Positions 1 to 11,332 of a stretch of DNA of 64,000 bases are shown here, piece after piece. The stretch covers positions 1,302,001-1,366,000 of the forward strand of contig SADC01001204.1 in NCBI GenBank assembly GCA_004194705.1, given 5' to 3'. Source of the stretch: Ditylenchus dipsaci. Taxonomy: Eukaryota > Nematoda > Chromadorea > Rhabditida > Anguinidae. The notes under the pieces are model-generated. The model did not search any database, was not told where the DNA came from, and worked only from the letters and a program-made list of their open reading frames with translations. How positions within the stretch are numbered: position 1 is the stretch's first letter; the number at the start of each line of letters is the position of its first letter. The position numbers were made by a program, and so were the translations under genes.

Positions 1-420
1 TTGCATGAAAAACCTATGACCTTGAGGCTTAAAATTGATATTTGTCGCTGAAGAAGAGTTATTACCAACTTCGTATCAAAAAATCTTGAAAAAAAACTAA
101 TTTATTTAAAACGTGACGGAGAAACATATTCCAAATACTATATAGAGATTTTTTTAATGACTATGTAGGAGTAAATCTATCTAATATAAATGTGATCTGT
201 TTCATACTGATGGCCAACAAAATTCAATTTTAGCCAACAAAAGCAATTAAAAAAATGAGATGTCTGGGTATTTCTTTGAGATCTCCATGGTCAAGCTGCA
301 AAACGTATATAAACTGAAGAAAAATGTTCTAAACTAGCTTACGGATGTGGTGACATTAGATTAAAGGTTTCAATGGTACACAGTGTCTGCAAATTGATAA
401 AAAAAATTGGGGCCAGTATT
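1..420. other. AT-rich intergenic DNA, nothing recognised
   Basis: No credible open frame, RNA gene or repeat of another part of this window was recognised in this stretch. The base composition is AT-rich with homopolymer runs. Confidence 0.4.
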
Positions 421-711
421 AGTGAATTATTGGCCCTATGTGACAATGGGGGAGGGGAGATAGTGTTAAATTTGCCTTACCCCCCTCCTCCCGCCTGTTT
501 TTTTTTCTTAGGATCTAAGCTTTAGACTTAGGCAAGGCTATTTCAGCGTATGTTAGAACGGAATGAAACACTTATCTGATAAATGTTTGAGTATATCCTG
601 ATATACGCTGGCCTAGCCTTACGCAAGCCTAAAAAGTTCTGAAAAACAACAGGGGGACCTAGGCATACCATCCCCCCCCCATTGTCACATAGGACCCAAT
701 AATTTTCACGC
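421..711. repeat. Palindromic MITE-like repeat
   Basis: The left arm (ATTGGCCCTATGTGACAATG) is mirrored by the right arm (CATTGTCACATAGGACCCAAT), with C- and G-runs inside both arms. It encloses a GGGGGACCTAGGC word that resembles the GGGGGACCAAGGC word seen in other palindromes of this window. No target duplication was identified. Confidence 0.6.
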
Positions 712-923
712 CAAATACCTCTCTTTTAAACGCAGCCACTTTCTATAATACAAATGTATGTTACCAAAAGGTATTTGGGCACTGATTAGGCACTGATATA
801 ATCAATAGGAACCTACATGCACATTAGATATTCGGAGAAGTAGGGCTGCAAATCTGTGGGATGACTCAGGTTTGCCGGTGTTTTTCTCCAAATACTTCCT
901 CATACTGTCTGTAACAGGTAGTA

Positions 924-1008
924 CAGTCGAGTTTCGATATAACGCGACCCCTCGGGACCGTAAAAAGGTCGCGGTATATCGGGGTCGCGTTATATCGAGA
1001 CTCGACTG
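924..1008. mobile_element. Pogo-like MITE, TA-flanked
   Basis: An 85-bp near-perfect palindrome whose ends read CAGTCGAGTTTCGATATAAC and its complement, with a TA dinucleotide on each side. The CAGTCGA...CTCGATATAAC terminus and TA duplication are typical of pogo/Tigger-type Tc1-mariner MITEs. The centre contains GGGACCG, as in the other copies here. It has no coding capacity. Confidence 0.75.
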
Positions 1009-1069
1009 TATGTTAGATATTTTTACTGAAATGTGATATTTTAATCTCGAACAACCCCTAGACAGAGGC

Positions 1070-1245
1070 GTATCCAGAAAAATTTTCAAGGGGGGGGGCT
1101 TAAAATTTCAGGGGGAAGGCTGAAGCCCCCTAAAATGTCATATTACCTACACCGTTTTCGGGTTTTATGGTGTTTTTATAAGGAGATAAAATATTTCAGG
1201 GGGGGGGGTGGTTTTAGCCCGGTTAGCCCTCCCCTGGATACGTGC
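1070..1245. repeat. G-tract palindromic repeat
   Basis: Outer words CGTATCCAG and CTGGATACG are inverted, and each arm carries a G or C tract. The phrase TTACCTACACCGTTTT recurs near 35455-35500, so this is a dispersed family. Confidence 0.5.
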
Positions 1246-1309
1246 CTGCCCCTGGATCATCCTGTGTTATTACAACGGTGTAGAAAGAATTTCCCGGTTT
1301 TCAAAAAAC

Positions 1310-2689
1310 GGTGGGGTTATCCTACACCAAAATTTTTTTCGCTAATCGATTGTTTCGCCACAACGATTTATTCGCCAAACGATTAATTCGCCAAAATACG
1401 TTTCGCCAAACAGTTAACTCGCCAATCGATTGTTTCGCCAAAATGAAATTCGCCAAACAGTTAACTTGCCAAAAGGAGTGTCACCAAAATACATTTCGCC
1501 AAACGATTAACTCGCCAATTTTATTTCGCCAAACAGTTAATTCGCCAATTTTTTTTTCGCCAAACGATTATTTGACCGGAAATCAGTTAACCAAAGGATG
1601 GAATCACCCGGAAGAAAAAATAAAAAATTTCAAATCTAAAAACAAACTATTTTTCTTAACTCAAAATTTTATGGCGAAACCGGTTTGTTAGGACTAAAAT
1701 TTCGATTTCGCCCACCGGAATCCCGAAATTCAAGGTAGATACCTTCTGGCCAGGTGGATATCAATCCATATGACCTGGACAATTTTTTTTTGTTAAAATT
1801 GAAAACGATTCATCTTATCATACGTGAAATCGTGCGGCAAATCGAGTTTGATACGACCAAAACTACGAATTCACCCAGCCGGAACCGAAACCCTGGATGG
1901 GTATTCCTGGTCTAGGTGGATATTCACCTGGATGGCCTCAAAAAGCAAAAGTTGTTCTAAATAAAAAAAACCAATCAATGATTTTAAAGTGATAGTGCGT
2001 TGCGAATTGGGTTTGTAAATACCGAAATTTAGATTTCAAAGCAACTATGCTTTTTAAAAGTGACATAAGAGGGCATAATAAAAGGATAAAAAATATGAAC
2101 ATGAATAGTACTGCGCTATGATTTTAAAATAATACACTTTTTTAGTCGACTACCTCAATTTCAGATAGGATGCGAAATTTTCGAGACGTGTACTAAGATC
2201 CGTCCATCATAAGAGCCAGGCCCTCGAAAACCACGTCGACAGCTCCGATGACAAAACAAAAAAACGATCGTCACTATGCCACCATACTTTATTTCTCAAG
2301 AAATTACCCTCCACAACCCACATACAGCAAAAACCGAAAAATATAGAATTTTAAGGGGAATTTTAAGTCAAGAAAAATAGTATTTGTAGATTTGACAACT
2401 TTTTTATTTTTTCAATCCTCTGGTTAACTGCTTCCCGGCGAAGCAAACGTTTGGTGAAATTAATTTTGGCGAGTTCATCGTTTGGCGAAAAAAAATTGGC
2501 GAATTAATCGTTTCGTAAGTTAACTGTTTGGCGAGTTTCATTTTGGCGAAACAATCGATCGGCGAAATGTATCTTGGTGAGACTCAACTTGGTGAGTTTA
2601 TCGTTTGGCGAAATGTATTTTGGCGAACTAATCGTTTTGGCGAAACACTCGATTGGCGTATTAATCTTTTGGCGCAGGATAACCCCACC
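1310..2689. mobile_element. Foldback element FB1 with minisatellite arms
   Basis: The element begins GGTGGGGTTATCCT and ends with its exact 14-bp complement. It is flanked by a perfect 8-bp duplication CAAAAAAC (1302-1309 and 2690-2697). Both arms (about 1330-1580 and 2430-2680) are arrays of a short TTCGCCAAACGATTAA-like word, in opposite orientation. The 1600-2400 interior has no credible gene and resembles the dispersed repeat at 26640-27310. Frames of 60-130 codons in the arms are array translations, not genes. It lies just downstream of the last visible exon of the nuclear receptor gene. Drosophila Foldback elements have the same arm architecture; the transposase source is unknown. Confidence 0.85.
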
Positions 2690-2879
2690 CAAAAAACCAT
2701 AAATTCTGTCTCTAGACGAGTTTTAAAGTTTCGTTTTACAATTTGTCTTACAAGGGACGTATCCAAAGGGGTGTTAAAATTTAGTATCCAGCAAACTTTT
2801 AATGGTAAGACCGACTAGCCGTTTTTTGGGAGGAGGTGGTAAAACCAAGCAGCGCCAAAATTTTATAACTGAAAGTTAC

Positions 2880-5553
2880 CCAGCAAAGTGGCTCTTTTGT
2901 TCGTAATCGCTGTGATTGCTGTTTCACTCAAGGAAAGGCATTCTGCAGCCAAACAAAAATTATTAAAACCGATTCTTTGACAAATCAACACATTTACCTG
3001 GGTCAAAGAATATTATAGCTTGCAAAAGGACATATTCTATTTCTAAATTTACAATACTTAAGCACATATCAAACATTTTAACTGCCTTTCTTGGATAATA
3101 TAGCCTTACTCACCTGTAATACGCATTTTTCTGATGGGCACTAGAATGTTGTTTATGACAGCCACGACTGTGGGTATCAATCCACTTCGCTCTTTTAATA
3201 TATTGGCGGTTAGATTGCGGAAACCGGACAGTCCGTCCGGAAACACTATTCTGTCTAAATTTTTTAATTATAGAATTTATAGGAAGGCTAATCAAAAAAG
3301 TATGCCTGTGTATCTTTCTGGAGTGTGAAATGCTTCAGACAGTACAAGCACGCTGAATGTGCTCTGAATCAATAAGTTTTAGGCTAATCAAAAATTCTTT
3401 TTTAAGTTTTATAATTTTGCTGATCTTTAAAACTAACGTGACTTATTCTTTTTTTCAGACATCTTACAATTTTAATAGATTTGAAAAAATATTACATGTA
3501 CAACCAGTGCCTCCTGATCTTCATATTGCAATTCCTGAAAACCAAAAATTTGTGGTTGATTCTTGATATCAATCATTCACTGAGTTTGGACGGTTTTTAG
3601 AAGGAATCTACCGAAAAGAATAGGCAAAGGTTCAAAAAAAATTGGGTCAAAATATTAAAACCCAGCGTCCTGTGAATGTTGTAAATGTTTTTCAAATTTC
3701 AACTCGAAAATAAAAAAGCAAATGTTTACCTTAAACTCTTCAAATGATTTAGCCCACTCTATAACAGTAGACAGGATTTTGGCTCGCCAGTAGCTGAAGT
3801 TCATCTGGTCTTTTTGGTTCATTTGACTTCTGAAAATACAAATTTTGTATCATACCAAAAAAAATTCTATTTACCTCTCATGTGATTCAAAATTCAGAAA
3901 CTAGAAGGGTACTTCAGAGCCTCTTCTATGGTCGAATGGATGGGTGCATTTGTAGAGGTGAGTATCTTCAGAAACTGGCGCTCCTACAAATAAATTTTTT
4001 ATTAATTGTTTTTGAAAAAGACCGTATTAACTCTAATAGCAGTTCCTTCTCCCGTTTCAAAATCGTGTTTTCGCATTGTGTATTTTGACCCACTTTTTGA
4101 AGATTTCTTTCAAGCTAATTACCACCCAATTTGTAGCTCATCTCACTTGCTACAAAATAAGTGGTAAGTTGCTTGAGAGTCCTAAAAATTGTCATTTTTC
4201 AAAAAAAAAAATTTCGGACGGTGGCGGCCGGTCCACTACCAAAATAGATAGGCAAGGACGGTCCATCTGTTTTTCGCATTGGAACAAGGTAGTTTATGTT
4301 TCGAAAAGTAGACCGTCCATATTTGATGGGCCAATTGTGACTGTCTGTACGGGACGGCGACGGGACGGGCCTGCAGGACGGGCGTCCCACTATGCTTGAG
4401 AGGAGTAATCACAAATCACGGCAAAAACGCAATGCCAAGAACATGTTTTTGAATCAAAGGGAGGGCTACTATTGGAGTAAATACGGTATCCACTAAAAAA
4501 ATTCACAGCCTATTAAAAATATCCGAAAAATTTAAAATGTTTTCAGAAACAGTTAAAACGTTTTTAAAAATCAGATTCTGATCTACTCAAATTTTGATCG
4601 CTTACCTTAGTGACCAATTTTTTGATAAGAGGGTCATCTATCACATCCATGTCTGCACTGGCCGGACTACTGGCTGTGTCAGCTACCCTTTTCTTGCGTC
4701 TACGTTCTATGTTCAACTCTGCACAGTCCATGCCCACTTTCAGGCATTTTCGAAAGCGACAATGCCGACAAGAGCAGCGCATGTTCTTGTCTATGCGACA
4801 GTTGCCATTACGCTTGCAGGAATAGGTTTTGTTCTAAATGAGCAAAAAAAGATTAGAACTAAAATTTTGAAGAAAAAATTTATTGAAAACCTCGATGACT
4901 ACTCGACGAAAAAAAGTCTTGCAACCATTGCAGGCCCACACCTAAAAAATAACAAATTTTAAAAATTAAAAATAAGTTGAACTAACAGAGTAGTGAATCC
5001 CTGAAGCTGCATCTCCACACACAACACATGGCTCACCTAAACTATTTAGAGTTACACTGCTTCAGTCAACCCTCTATAGAATGGCACGCACGAATTGTTA
5101 TGGGTCACCGCAAAACTCTTAACTTTTACTAGGTTTTTTCAATTACCAACCGATAAATAAGATACTATTTATAAATCTCAAAAATAAAATAAAAGGCGTT
5201 CATTTTCACTTTTGATTTACTTATTATTTTTTGGCTGATCAATAAAACTATCCTCGTGCGTTCATTATAAAACATAGATTTTACCGGGTTTGAAGTTCTT
5301 TAAAGATTCTTGCTTGACCCTCTGCTTGTTCAGATAGGAAGTTGTAGCCTGATGCACCTGGTCCTCATCGTCATCATGCTGCAAATGATACAATAATTGT
5401 CAGAGACTCTAGCTACAGATCTGAGCCGACAACCTGAAGAGCCTGCAGTGAGTTGCTGTCCAATTTATATGAACACTCAAAACTCTTAGGAGCTACTCCT
5501 CCTGATCTGTCGGTTGAATCGTTACTGTTATTACTAAATGAGTTGCCGTTCAT
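2880..5553 (-). CDS. Nematode-type nuclear hormone receptor (3' incomplete)
   Basis: A ligand-regulated transcription factor of the nuclear receptor superfamily, expected to act in the nucleus. Proposed exons: 5553-5434, 5378-5285, 5036-4987, 4941-4891, 4833-4606, 3983-3902 (uncertain), 3829-3730, 3534-3496, 3363-3306, 3254-3114, 2942-2880. Exons 3-5 encode a complete DNA-binding domain from about residue 75: first finger CVVC...CNGC (C-x2-C-x13-C-x2-C) with P-box CNGCKTFFRRVV, second finger C-x5-C-x9-C-x2-C, then a basic region. The N-terminus is Ser/Asn-rich. Later exons show ligand-domain landmarks: EWAKSFEEF (helix 3), YEDQEALV, STFSVLVLSEAF and a helix 7-8-like VINNILVPIRKM. Exon phases match except around 3983-3902, where a one-base problem or wrong border remains. 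Helix 12 and a stop were not found; FB1 follows. Receptor family member not identified. Confidence 0.85.
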
Positions 5554-6518
5554 TTATTGCCAAAATGCAGCAACAACTAGTCAAAATAAAATAAAAAATA
5601 TTGAGAAGTGAACACTTATATGGCTTTTCAGTTGTTCGGCTCAGGGGTTTCCTTGGATACTAAGCTTAAAAAACAGCAGCTTTCTTAGAATGTTAAAAGT
5701 TCATGCTCAGTTCTATTTGCAAATCACAATGCCAACAAATTTTTATTTAAACCCTTAATAAAGTGAAGACTCGATCACAGTGGTTTTACAGAGCATCAAG
5801 AGGAGAGAATAAGGTTAAAACGTTAAAGAAACACTGGCAAGTTCTGATACCGAATTTTAAATAAACGAAGTGAGTCATTGGCTGCATCAATAACCAATAA
5901 TTTACATTTTACTGTCTACTAGTTCTTTAAATCTCAAAACCTTAGGGCCAGCATTGGCAACAGTACCAAACATTGCCGACAGTCACTAAAATTTTTGGCA
6001 CCGGCACCAGCACAGATATCCCTGAACCTCCGCAACGAGCACTGCCGTTACAGTTAACGGTGCCGTTACAGCACTGCTGTTTACATAAACAGTCACATAA
6101 AAAGTGAGGGTAGAATTGTTACAGTAAAAAACCCCGAATAACAGCAATTATTTTCAACGGTTACCATTTCCCTGTATTAGAATTCTCCGTAGAGGGCATC
6201 CAAAAAATAAAAGCCTCGAGCTTCTATTAGCGGAAATACGGCATCTAGAAGACCTTAAAAATAGACAGGATTTTTTCTTCTGATCAAGTGTGGTGCTTAT
6301 AAAAAAATTCAACTGATATTGACACTAATGCCCCCTCCTTCGGCCTTTTTTATATTGTAACGCGCTGGTATGCCTCTGTTAGTGTACAAAAAATGCAAAA
6401 GTAGTTTTATTGTCTTAGCAAAGAAAGCTGTCTATTGAATAACGAAATCAACTAACAAAATTTTTACTTTTTTCACAAACGTCAAGGCGAAATAGATAAA
6501 TTTATAAGATATTCCTTT
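5554..6518. other. Intergenic: receptor promoter side and expansin 3' side
   Basis: No gene, transposon terminus or RNA was recognised. It should contain the receptor promoter (near 5554-5900) and the 3' flank of the expansin gene. A short stretch at 6040-6080 has inverted GCCGTTACAG/CTGTTAACGG-type words. Confidence 0.4.
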
Positions 6519-9109
6519 CTAACAATATCCAAAATCCAAGACGGTGACCGTGGGTGGAGTGTGGTTGCTGCCGCTTGTCATAAATCCAGTGCTTGAATAA
6601 TCGCCTCTGTTAGCGCTAATATTCAACCAAGAAGGAAGGTTGTATTGACCTGCATTTGCTCCAGAATCCATGTTCCAAGAACTTGATACAGGTTGCTAAA
6701 ATGATTCTATGTGTGAAACTACCAAGAAATCGAAATTCTCATACATCAGATTGAAGACCCAACGAAAAAGAAGCAGAGCAAACTGGCTTGTCGTCATTAT
6801 TAGTGAACACTAAAGTGACTTGCATGCCTTCATTCCAGCTGCTGATTATGTTTACAGCTACTACGAGTCCTGCTGAAGCTCTAGAAATGGTAGAGTTGAT
6901 TGAAGAATCTGAAAAGTTATAAGCGACATTAGAAGCGATTGAAATTTCAGTAATTACCATTTCCTTCGATTGAATGAGAGGCCCTCCTGAGCCCTCAAAT
7001 TTGAAAAGCGAGTTTGTGGTATTATGTTTTGACCTGTTTTTTCGAAAACCACTTTTAATTAAGTTACCGCTTATTTTGTAGTTCATCTTACAGGCTAAAA
7101 AATGAGTGGTAACTTGCTTGAGAGCATTTTTTAAAAAAGTGAGTTAAAAACACAATGCCAACAACATGATTTTGAACGAGGGGGGGGGAGCGTTCTATTA
7201 AAGTTAAAAACAGAAAAATATTGAGTGTTAGTGAAAAATTTACAAGTAAAAAAAATTTAAAAAGATTTAAAAAAACAAAAAGTTTAAAGAAGCGTTTTCA
7301 CATTTTATTTGAGATACTTTTTTGAATTTTTGTTCACCTTTTTCGATGGTTTTTTGCGCGCAGTGGTATGAAAAAAATTTGAATTGGCAAGGAAGTTCTC
7401 TTAGTCTCTCACTATACTCTTAGGAGTTGTTCAAACAACTCCAAAGAGTACAGTTAGAGACCAAAGAGAAGTGTCCCCCGCCAATTCAAATTTTTGTCAT
7501 ACCACTGCGCTCGAAAATCATGGTTTTTTGAAGTCATATATTTTAGAAAGATAGACCAATTACAGGTGAATAACAAAATCAACGTATATGCTTCATTCAT
7601 AGTTTGATTGATTCTGCCTTCCTTCTATTCAGAAATTTTCAAAAATTCAAAAGGCAATTTATAGAGTAAGTTAAAAAAGTTTTCTGAATAAAGTGAAGGA
7701 AAAACAATTTATAGAAAAATCAAAAAAGTTAAACAAGTATTTTTTTCTAGAAACAGTGATGTATCGGTATTTTTTGTAAGAACAAATTTAACATTTTTAT
7801 TTAAAAAAAAAATTAGTTCCAAAACAACAAAAGTCTTGATTACTAGTTTTTTATTTTATTTTTTAGATGAACTAACCACTAGGAGTGGTTTCGGTGCCGG
7901 CATCTGAGCTAGGCGTCGGTTGGTCAGTCACATCAGAACCGGCAGCAACACTTGAAGTGGCTGGATTAGCTTCTGAAGTAACAGATACATCACTAGGAAC
8001 AGTGGTAGTTTCAGCAGTAGTGTCAGAAGAAGCAAGAGTGGTTGGAGAAGTAGAGTCAGTGGAGGGAGTGTAAACAGTAGTGCTGTTGCAGAACACATAG
8101 GTGATGGTAGCATTTCTACCAATTCCTACCTCTCCCAACTTAGGCTCTAAGTGAGCAAAGGCGCCTTGTGACAGGTCAATGTGTCTGACGCTGCATTCAG
8201 GGCACTGATTGTTTATTGGCACAGTTATACTAGAAATATTTATTTTTATGCAGGGTGTCCGTAAATTACGCGTACATTTATCTTGTTTTTATAATTTTTT
8301 TGAAGAAAAGCACAGACTAAACCGACATGTCTGCTAAATTGTGGTACAGTTGTTGCTCGATATAAGATACCCTCCTAAAGTTCGTTCCCAGCTAGGGTGC
8401 GACATCTTTTTTAACCTCATTTCTGAAATATTTTGCCAAATGTGATTCGTCAGTCTAATCAGAAATATCGCAAGAATTCCGATTTTTTCCGATCGGTTTG
8501 GAGAAATTATATAGTTTTGCCATTTTTACCAGCAACTTTGGTCCCCCAAGATAATTTTTCCCAGAAATTTTTCTAATTTTTTTTTATTTGGAACTTTTTT
8601 CCAAATTAAACTATTGCCTTTTCTTAAAATTTTTTTTTGAAAAAAGAGTCAGCTTGCAGGACCAAGGCAAACTAACTGTGGCATCATATTGCGATTGAGT
8701 GGGGAGTTTATATTAGAATTGGGCCTGCTCAAAATTTTTCAGTTTTAATTTCCGTTTTTAGGTAAAATTTGTAGTCAAGACTGAAATATTTTATTCACCT
8801 TTTGCCATTGTACTCTACTGTTGCACAAATGCCTTTGCAAATAGGATCGTCGAGCACATATCTTCCATCTGGCAGATCAGAGGGTACCCACTGAGCGTTT
8901 GGTGAAAATAACTGTCCAGAACCAGCAGCACTAAAGCCATCAATGGTTGCATCATAATCCAGACCACAAGCACCTCTTCCTGTGCCTCCATAGAAGGTAA
9001 AGTTGCTGTCGGTTTGCGGCACGTTTAGGACTGTATCCAATGTTGATTGGCCAGTGACCATACAGCATACGGCAATAGCAAAAACTGCTAATACTGTGAA
9101 AGTTCCCAT
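6519..9109 (-). CDS. Secreted expansin-like protein with CBM2-like domain
   Basis: A predicted secreted wall-loosening protein. Expansins disrupt non-covalent bonds in cellulose/hemicellulose without hydrolysis. Exons 9109-8799, 8229-7877, 6986-6745 and 6695-6519 join in phase to 360 codons. Residues 1-20 are a signal peptide. About residues 32-150 form the double-psi beta-barrel: GRGACGL, AAGSGQLF, CATVEYNGK, then NNQCPECSVRHIDLSQGAF with the conserved HIDLS aspartate. A Ser/Thr/Pro-rich linker follows to about residue 220. The last two exons look like a family-2 carbohydrate-binding module (SSWNEGMQVTLVFTNND; SSSWNMDSG; LPSWLNIS; STGFMTSG). If the GTTAGT donor at 7876 is not used, a stop follows within two codons, giving an expansin without the binding module. 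The 890-bp intron 2 holds a palindromic MITE; intron 1 holds a decayed pogo-like repeat. Linkage of the last two exons is inferred from phase and domain logic; they could be a separate fragment. Confidence 0.85.
7086..7200. repeat. Dispersed repeat shared with the receptor gene
   Basis: The words TTACCACTCATTTT...GTAAGATGAACTA and AACACAATGCCAACAACATG also occur, modified, at 4120-4190 and 4420-4450 inside the receptor gene. It lies inside intron 2 of the expansin gene. Confidence 0.55.
7343..7533. mobile_element. TTAA-type palindromic MITE (family B), intronic
   Basis: Arms GCGCGCAGTGGTATGA and TCATACCACTGCGC mirror each other. Further in, a Tyr/Ser-free GAATTGGC/GCCAATTC word precedes a short central loop. 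It is the same family as 37640-37831 (GCGCGCAGTGGCATG) and the half copy around 54050-54960. It sits in intron 2 of the expansin gene. Confidence 0.75.
8340..8640. repeat. Decayed pogo-like MITE interior in expansin intron 1
   Basis: CTAAAGTTCGTTCCCAGCTA, then AAATATCGCAAGAATTCCGA, follow the same order as the interiors of the intact copies at 39258-39529 and 50335-50759. The ends are eroded. Confidence 0.5.
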
Positions 9110-10729
9110 GTCTAGTAAGAAGTTTAACGGTTAGAATGTGTTATGACATACAAAATATAAAACTAGAATTTCTCTTGTAAAATCTAACAAGTGCAGGGTG
9201 GCTATCTTAAAAATAAGTCCAAATAAGTATAGATAAAGATTGGCCACCCCACTTGTACTTTTTAATTTTAGAAAAGAAATTCTACAGTTAATTTGGTGAA
9301 TCTACTTCAGAGTCATTTTGAAAAAAAACTCAACGGTATAAAAGCATGTACTCAACCAAAAGTCAGCCAAAAAAAGTTGATTTGGGGACGTTTTATGTGT
9401 ATCGTTTTTGGCCCTAGGCTCCTGTTTTGGGATGTCGAGTAGATGCCTCGATTTCAAGTTTTGAACTCAAAAACTCGAAAAATTTCGAGTTTCGGATCGA
9501 GTCGAGGCCTGGAAAATTTCGAGGTTTCGACAACCGTAGTTGTATTATTCTATACTAGCGCCGTTTTTTACTATCAGTTTTAGAGACCTAATTTTAACAA
9601 ACACAAACCGAAATTGATGAAATGTAAAATCTTTGCCCCTTAAATAATCATAATAAGTTGTCTTTTTCACCCTCATAAAAATATTCAACGTCATCAAAAT
9701 TTGAATAATTGTGTATTTAACCTTTGGTTGTAGTGAGCACATCGATGTTGGGGAACAATTGTATATTGAAGAGACGAACGCACGGGATTTTACATTAATG
9801 AGTCTTTTCGCGGTTTAATCGATAAGAAAAAACTTTTCGAAAGGCAGTCAGACTTTTGAAAGATAATAAATTATCGGGCGGCTGCGATCTTTGATTAACA
9901 ATTTGAGCCCATCAATGGGATAACCACAAAACTAATTTTTTCAAATTTAAATTTTTAAATTAGAATATTTCTCCCTCCTCTGTATACTTTTTATTTTTTT
10001 GTGATCCAAGAAAAAATCATCATGAACATAACCAAAAAATTGCAAAATTAGACACAAATTTTTATAATGATCTGTAATTGCCGTTTATCTTTCAGCTCCG
10101 CGAAAATTAGAATATTTTAACCCATCCCAAATTAGCTTTTTTTTTCAAAACATTCAGAAATACCACAGAGTACCACGTGAAGATTGAGTCAGAATGGGTG
10201 TTTAGGGACGTTTTCAAAAAAAATGATTTGGGCTTGATACATCCAAGTGGCGACGAATTTTTTTTTGCAAAACCTAGTAATCTTGAGGGCTTGCCAAAAT
10301 CTAAAAAAATGGATGGGTGAAGTTTGTGAGATCTCAGAAAACATAATACAGTGGAATCCCTCTAAAAAGCCAGCCCCTTCCGGCCATTATTTTACCTAGT
10401 TCAGTCTGCAGTACGATTTCACCAGTCATTTCCAACATTGAAAGTGTTTGCAATTAGACACTCATTTTTTTTGAAATTAAGGTGGCCTTATAGCGGTAAC
10501 CGCGGGTTAGTGGTTAATGTGGCTCATTCTCACTCCCTATCACTCACGCACACTTTTCAAAAGCAATAAAAAAATAAATGAAATGAAAATTATGGTTAAC
10601 AATTATGGTTAAACTGAAAGTCTGCTCCAGTTTATATACACGAAGAATTTTAAGCTTTATTGCTATCACTATTTATTCAGTCGGTTAAAAATCTTGGATT
10701 AGGTGAGCTTTTGGTATATAAATTTGAAA
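9110..10729. other. Upstream of expansin gene; no gene recognised
   Basis: The expansin promoter must lie in the first few hundred bases. A short inverted repeat (TGCAGGGTGGC / GCCACCCCACTTG) occupies about 9190-9258. At 9430-9530 there is a TCGAG/ACTCGAAA-rich stretch resembling 36860-36960. At 10350-10400 a pogo-like end (CAGTGGAATCCCTC) is present. No coding region was recognised. Confidence 0.4.
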
Positions 10730-10910
10730 AAATTCGTTTCTTTGAAAAGCTGAAATTTTTTTATAAGAGCGATTGGTATTCTATTTTATATTAGTTTAGC
10801 TTCACTAATCGTTTGTTCATTTGGTACGTCAAGCAGGAATATTATAGGTAATAGACTTTCTATATTATTTTTTATATAATAATAAGTTATAATAGCTTAT
10901 ACTAATATAA
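10730..10910 (+). repeat. Long direct repeat, copy 1
   Basis: The stretch containing TTTAGCTTCACTAATCGTTT and GGTACGTCAAGCAGGAATAT recurs almost unchanged at 14990-15165 in the same orientation. The DNA between the copies carries no retroelement coding sequence, so this is better called a dispersed repeat than a pair of LTRs. Confidence 0.7.
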
Positions 10911-11165
10911 AATAATAGGTTTGTTAGTAGATTTATTATTTTATAAATTTAGTTTATTTAGATGCTCTCAAATTAAAGGGGCCGCTAAATAAAAGAAAAT
11001 ACGGTATATAGTATTCTGATACCTATTCTGTTTGTAAAACCCCCCTATCCCCTGGTTGCAAATATCGTCACGGATTCCGATTTTGCCGATCGTTTTAGCC
11101 AAAGAAAAAGCTTTTGACTTTGAAGAAAGCGAAAACTCCTATTAACGTAAGGTTTGTTTGAAAAT

Positions 11166-11332
11166 ATGTCGACTGTTCTTTTATAATCATACAGGGCTGA
11201 GAAACGGATGGTTGAAGTCGGAAGAGTTATAAAACTTCTCTTTTTACTTCATTTTGGTACATGTTAACTTTAACCATCCGTTCCTTTAGCCCTGTATAAT
11301 TCCAAAAAACAGTCGACATGTCATTTTGTAGA
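11166..11332. repeat. Palindromic MITE-like repeat
   Basis: The ends ATGTCGACTGTTCTTTTA and the complement of AAAAAACAGTCGACATGTC are inverted, and so are ACAGGGCTGAGAAACGGATG and CATCCGTTCCTTTAGCCCTG. Length is about 165 bp; no coding capacity. Confidence 0.7.

Noticed and set aside
7872..8222. Plus-strand Val/Glu-rich frame at 7885-8073
   Set aside because: It is the complement of the Ser/Thr-rich linker exon of the expansin gene.
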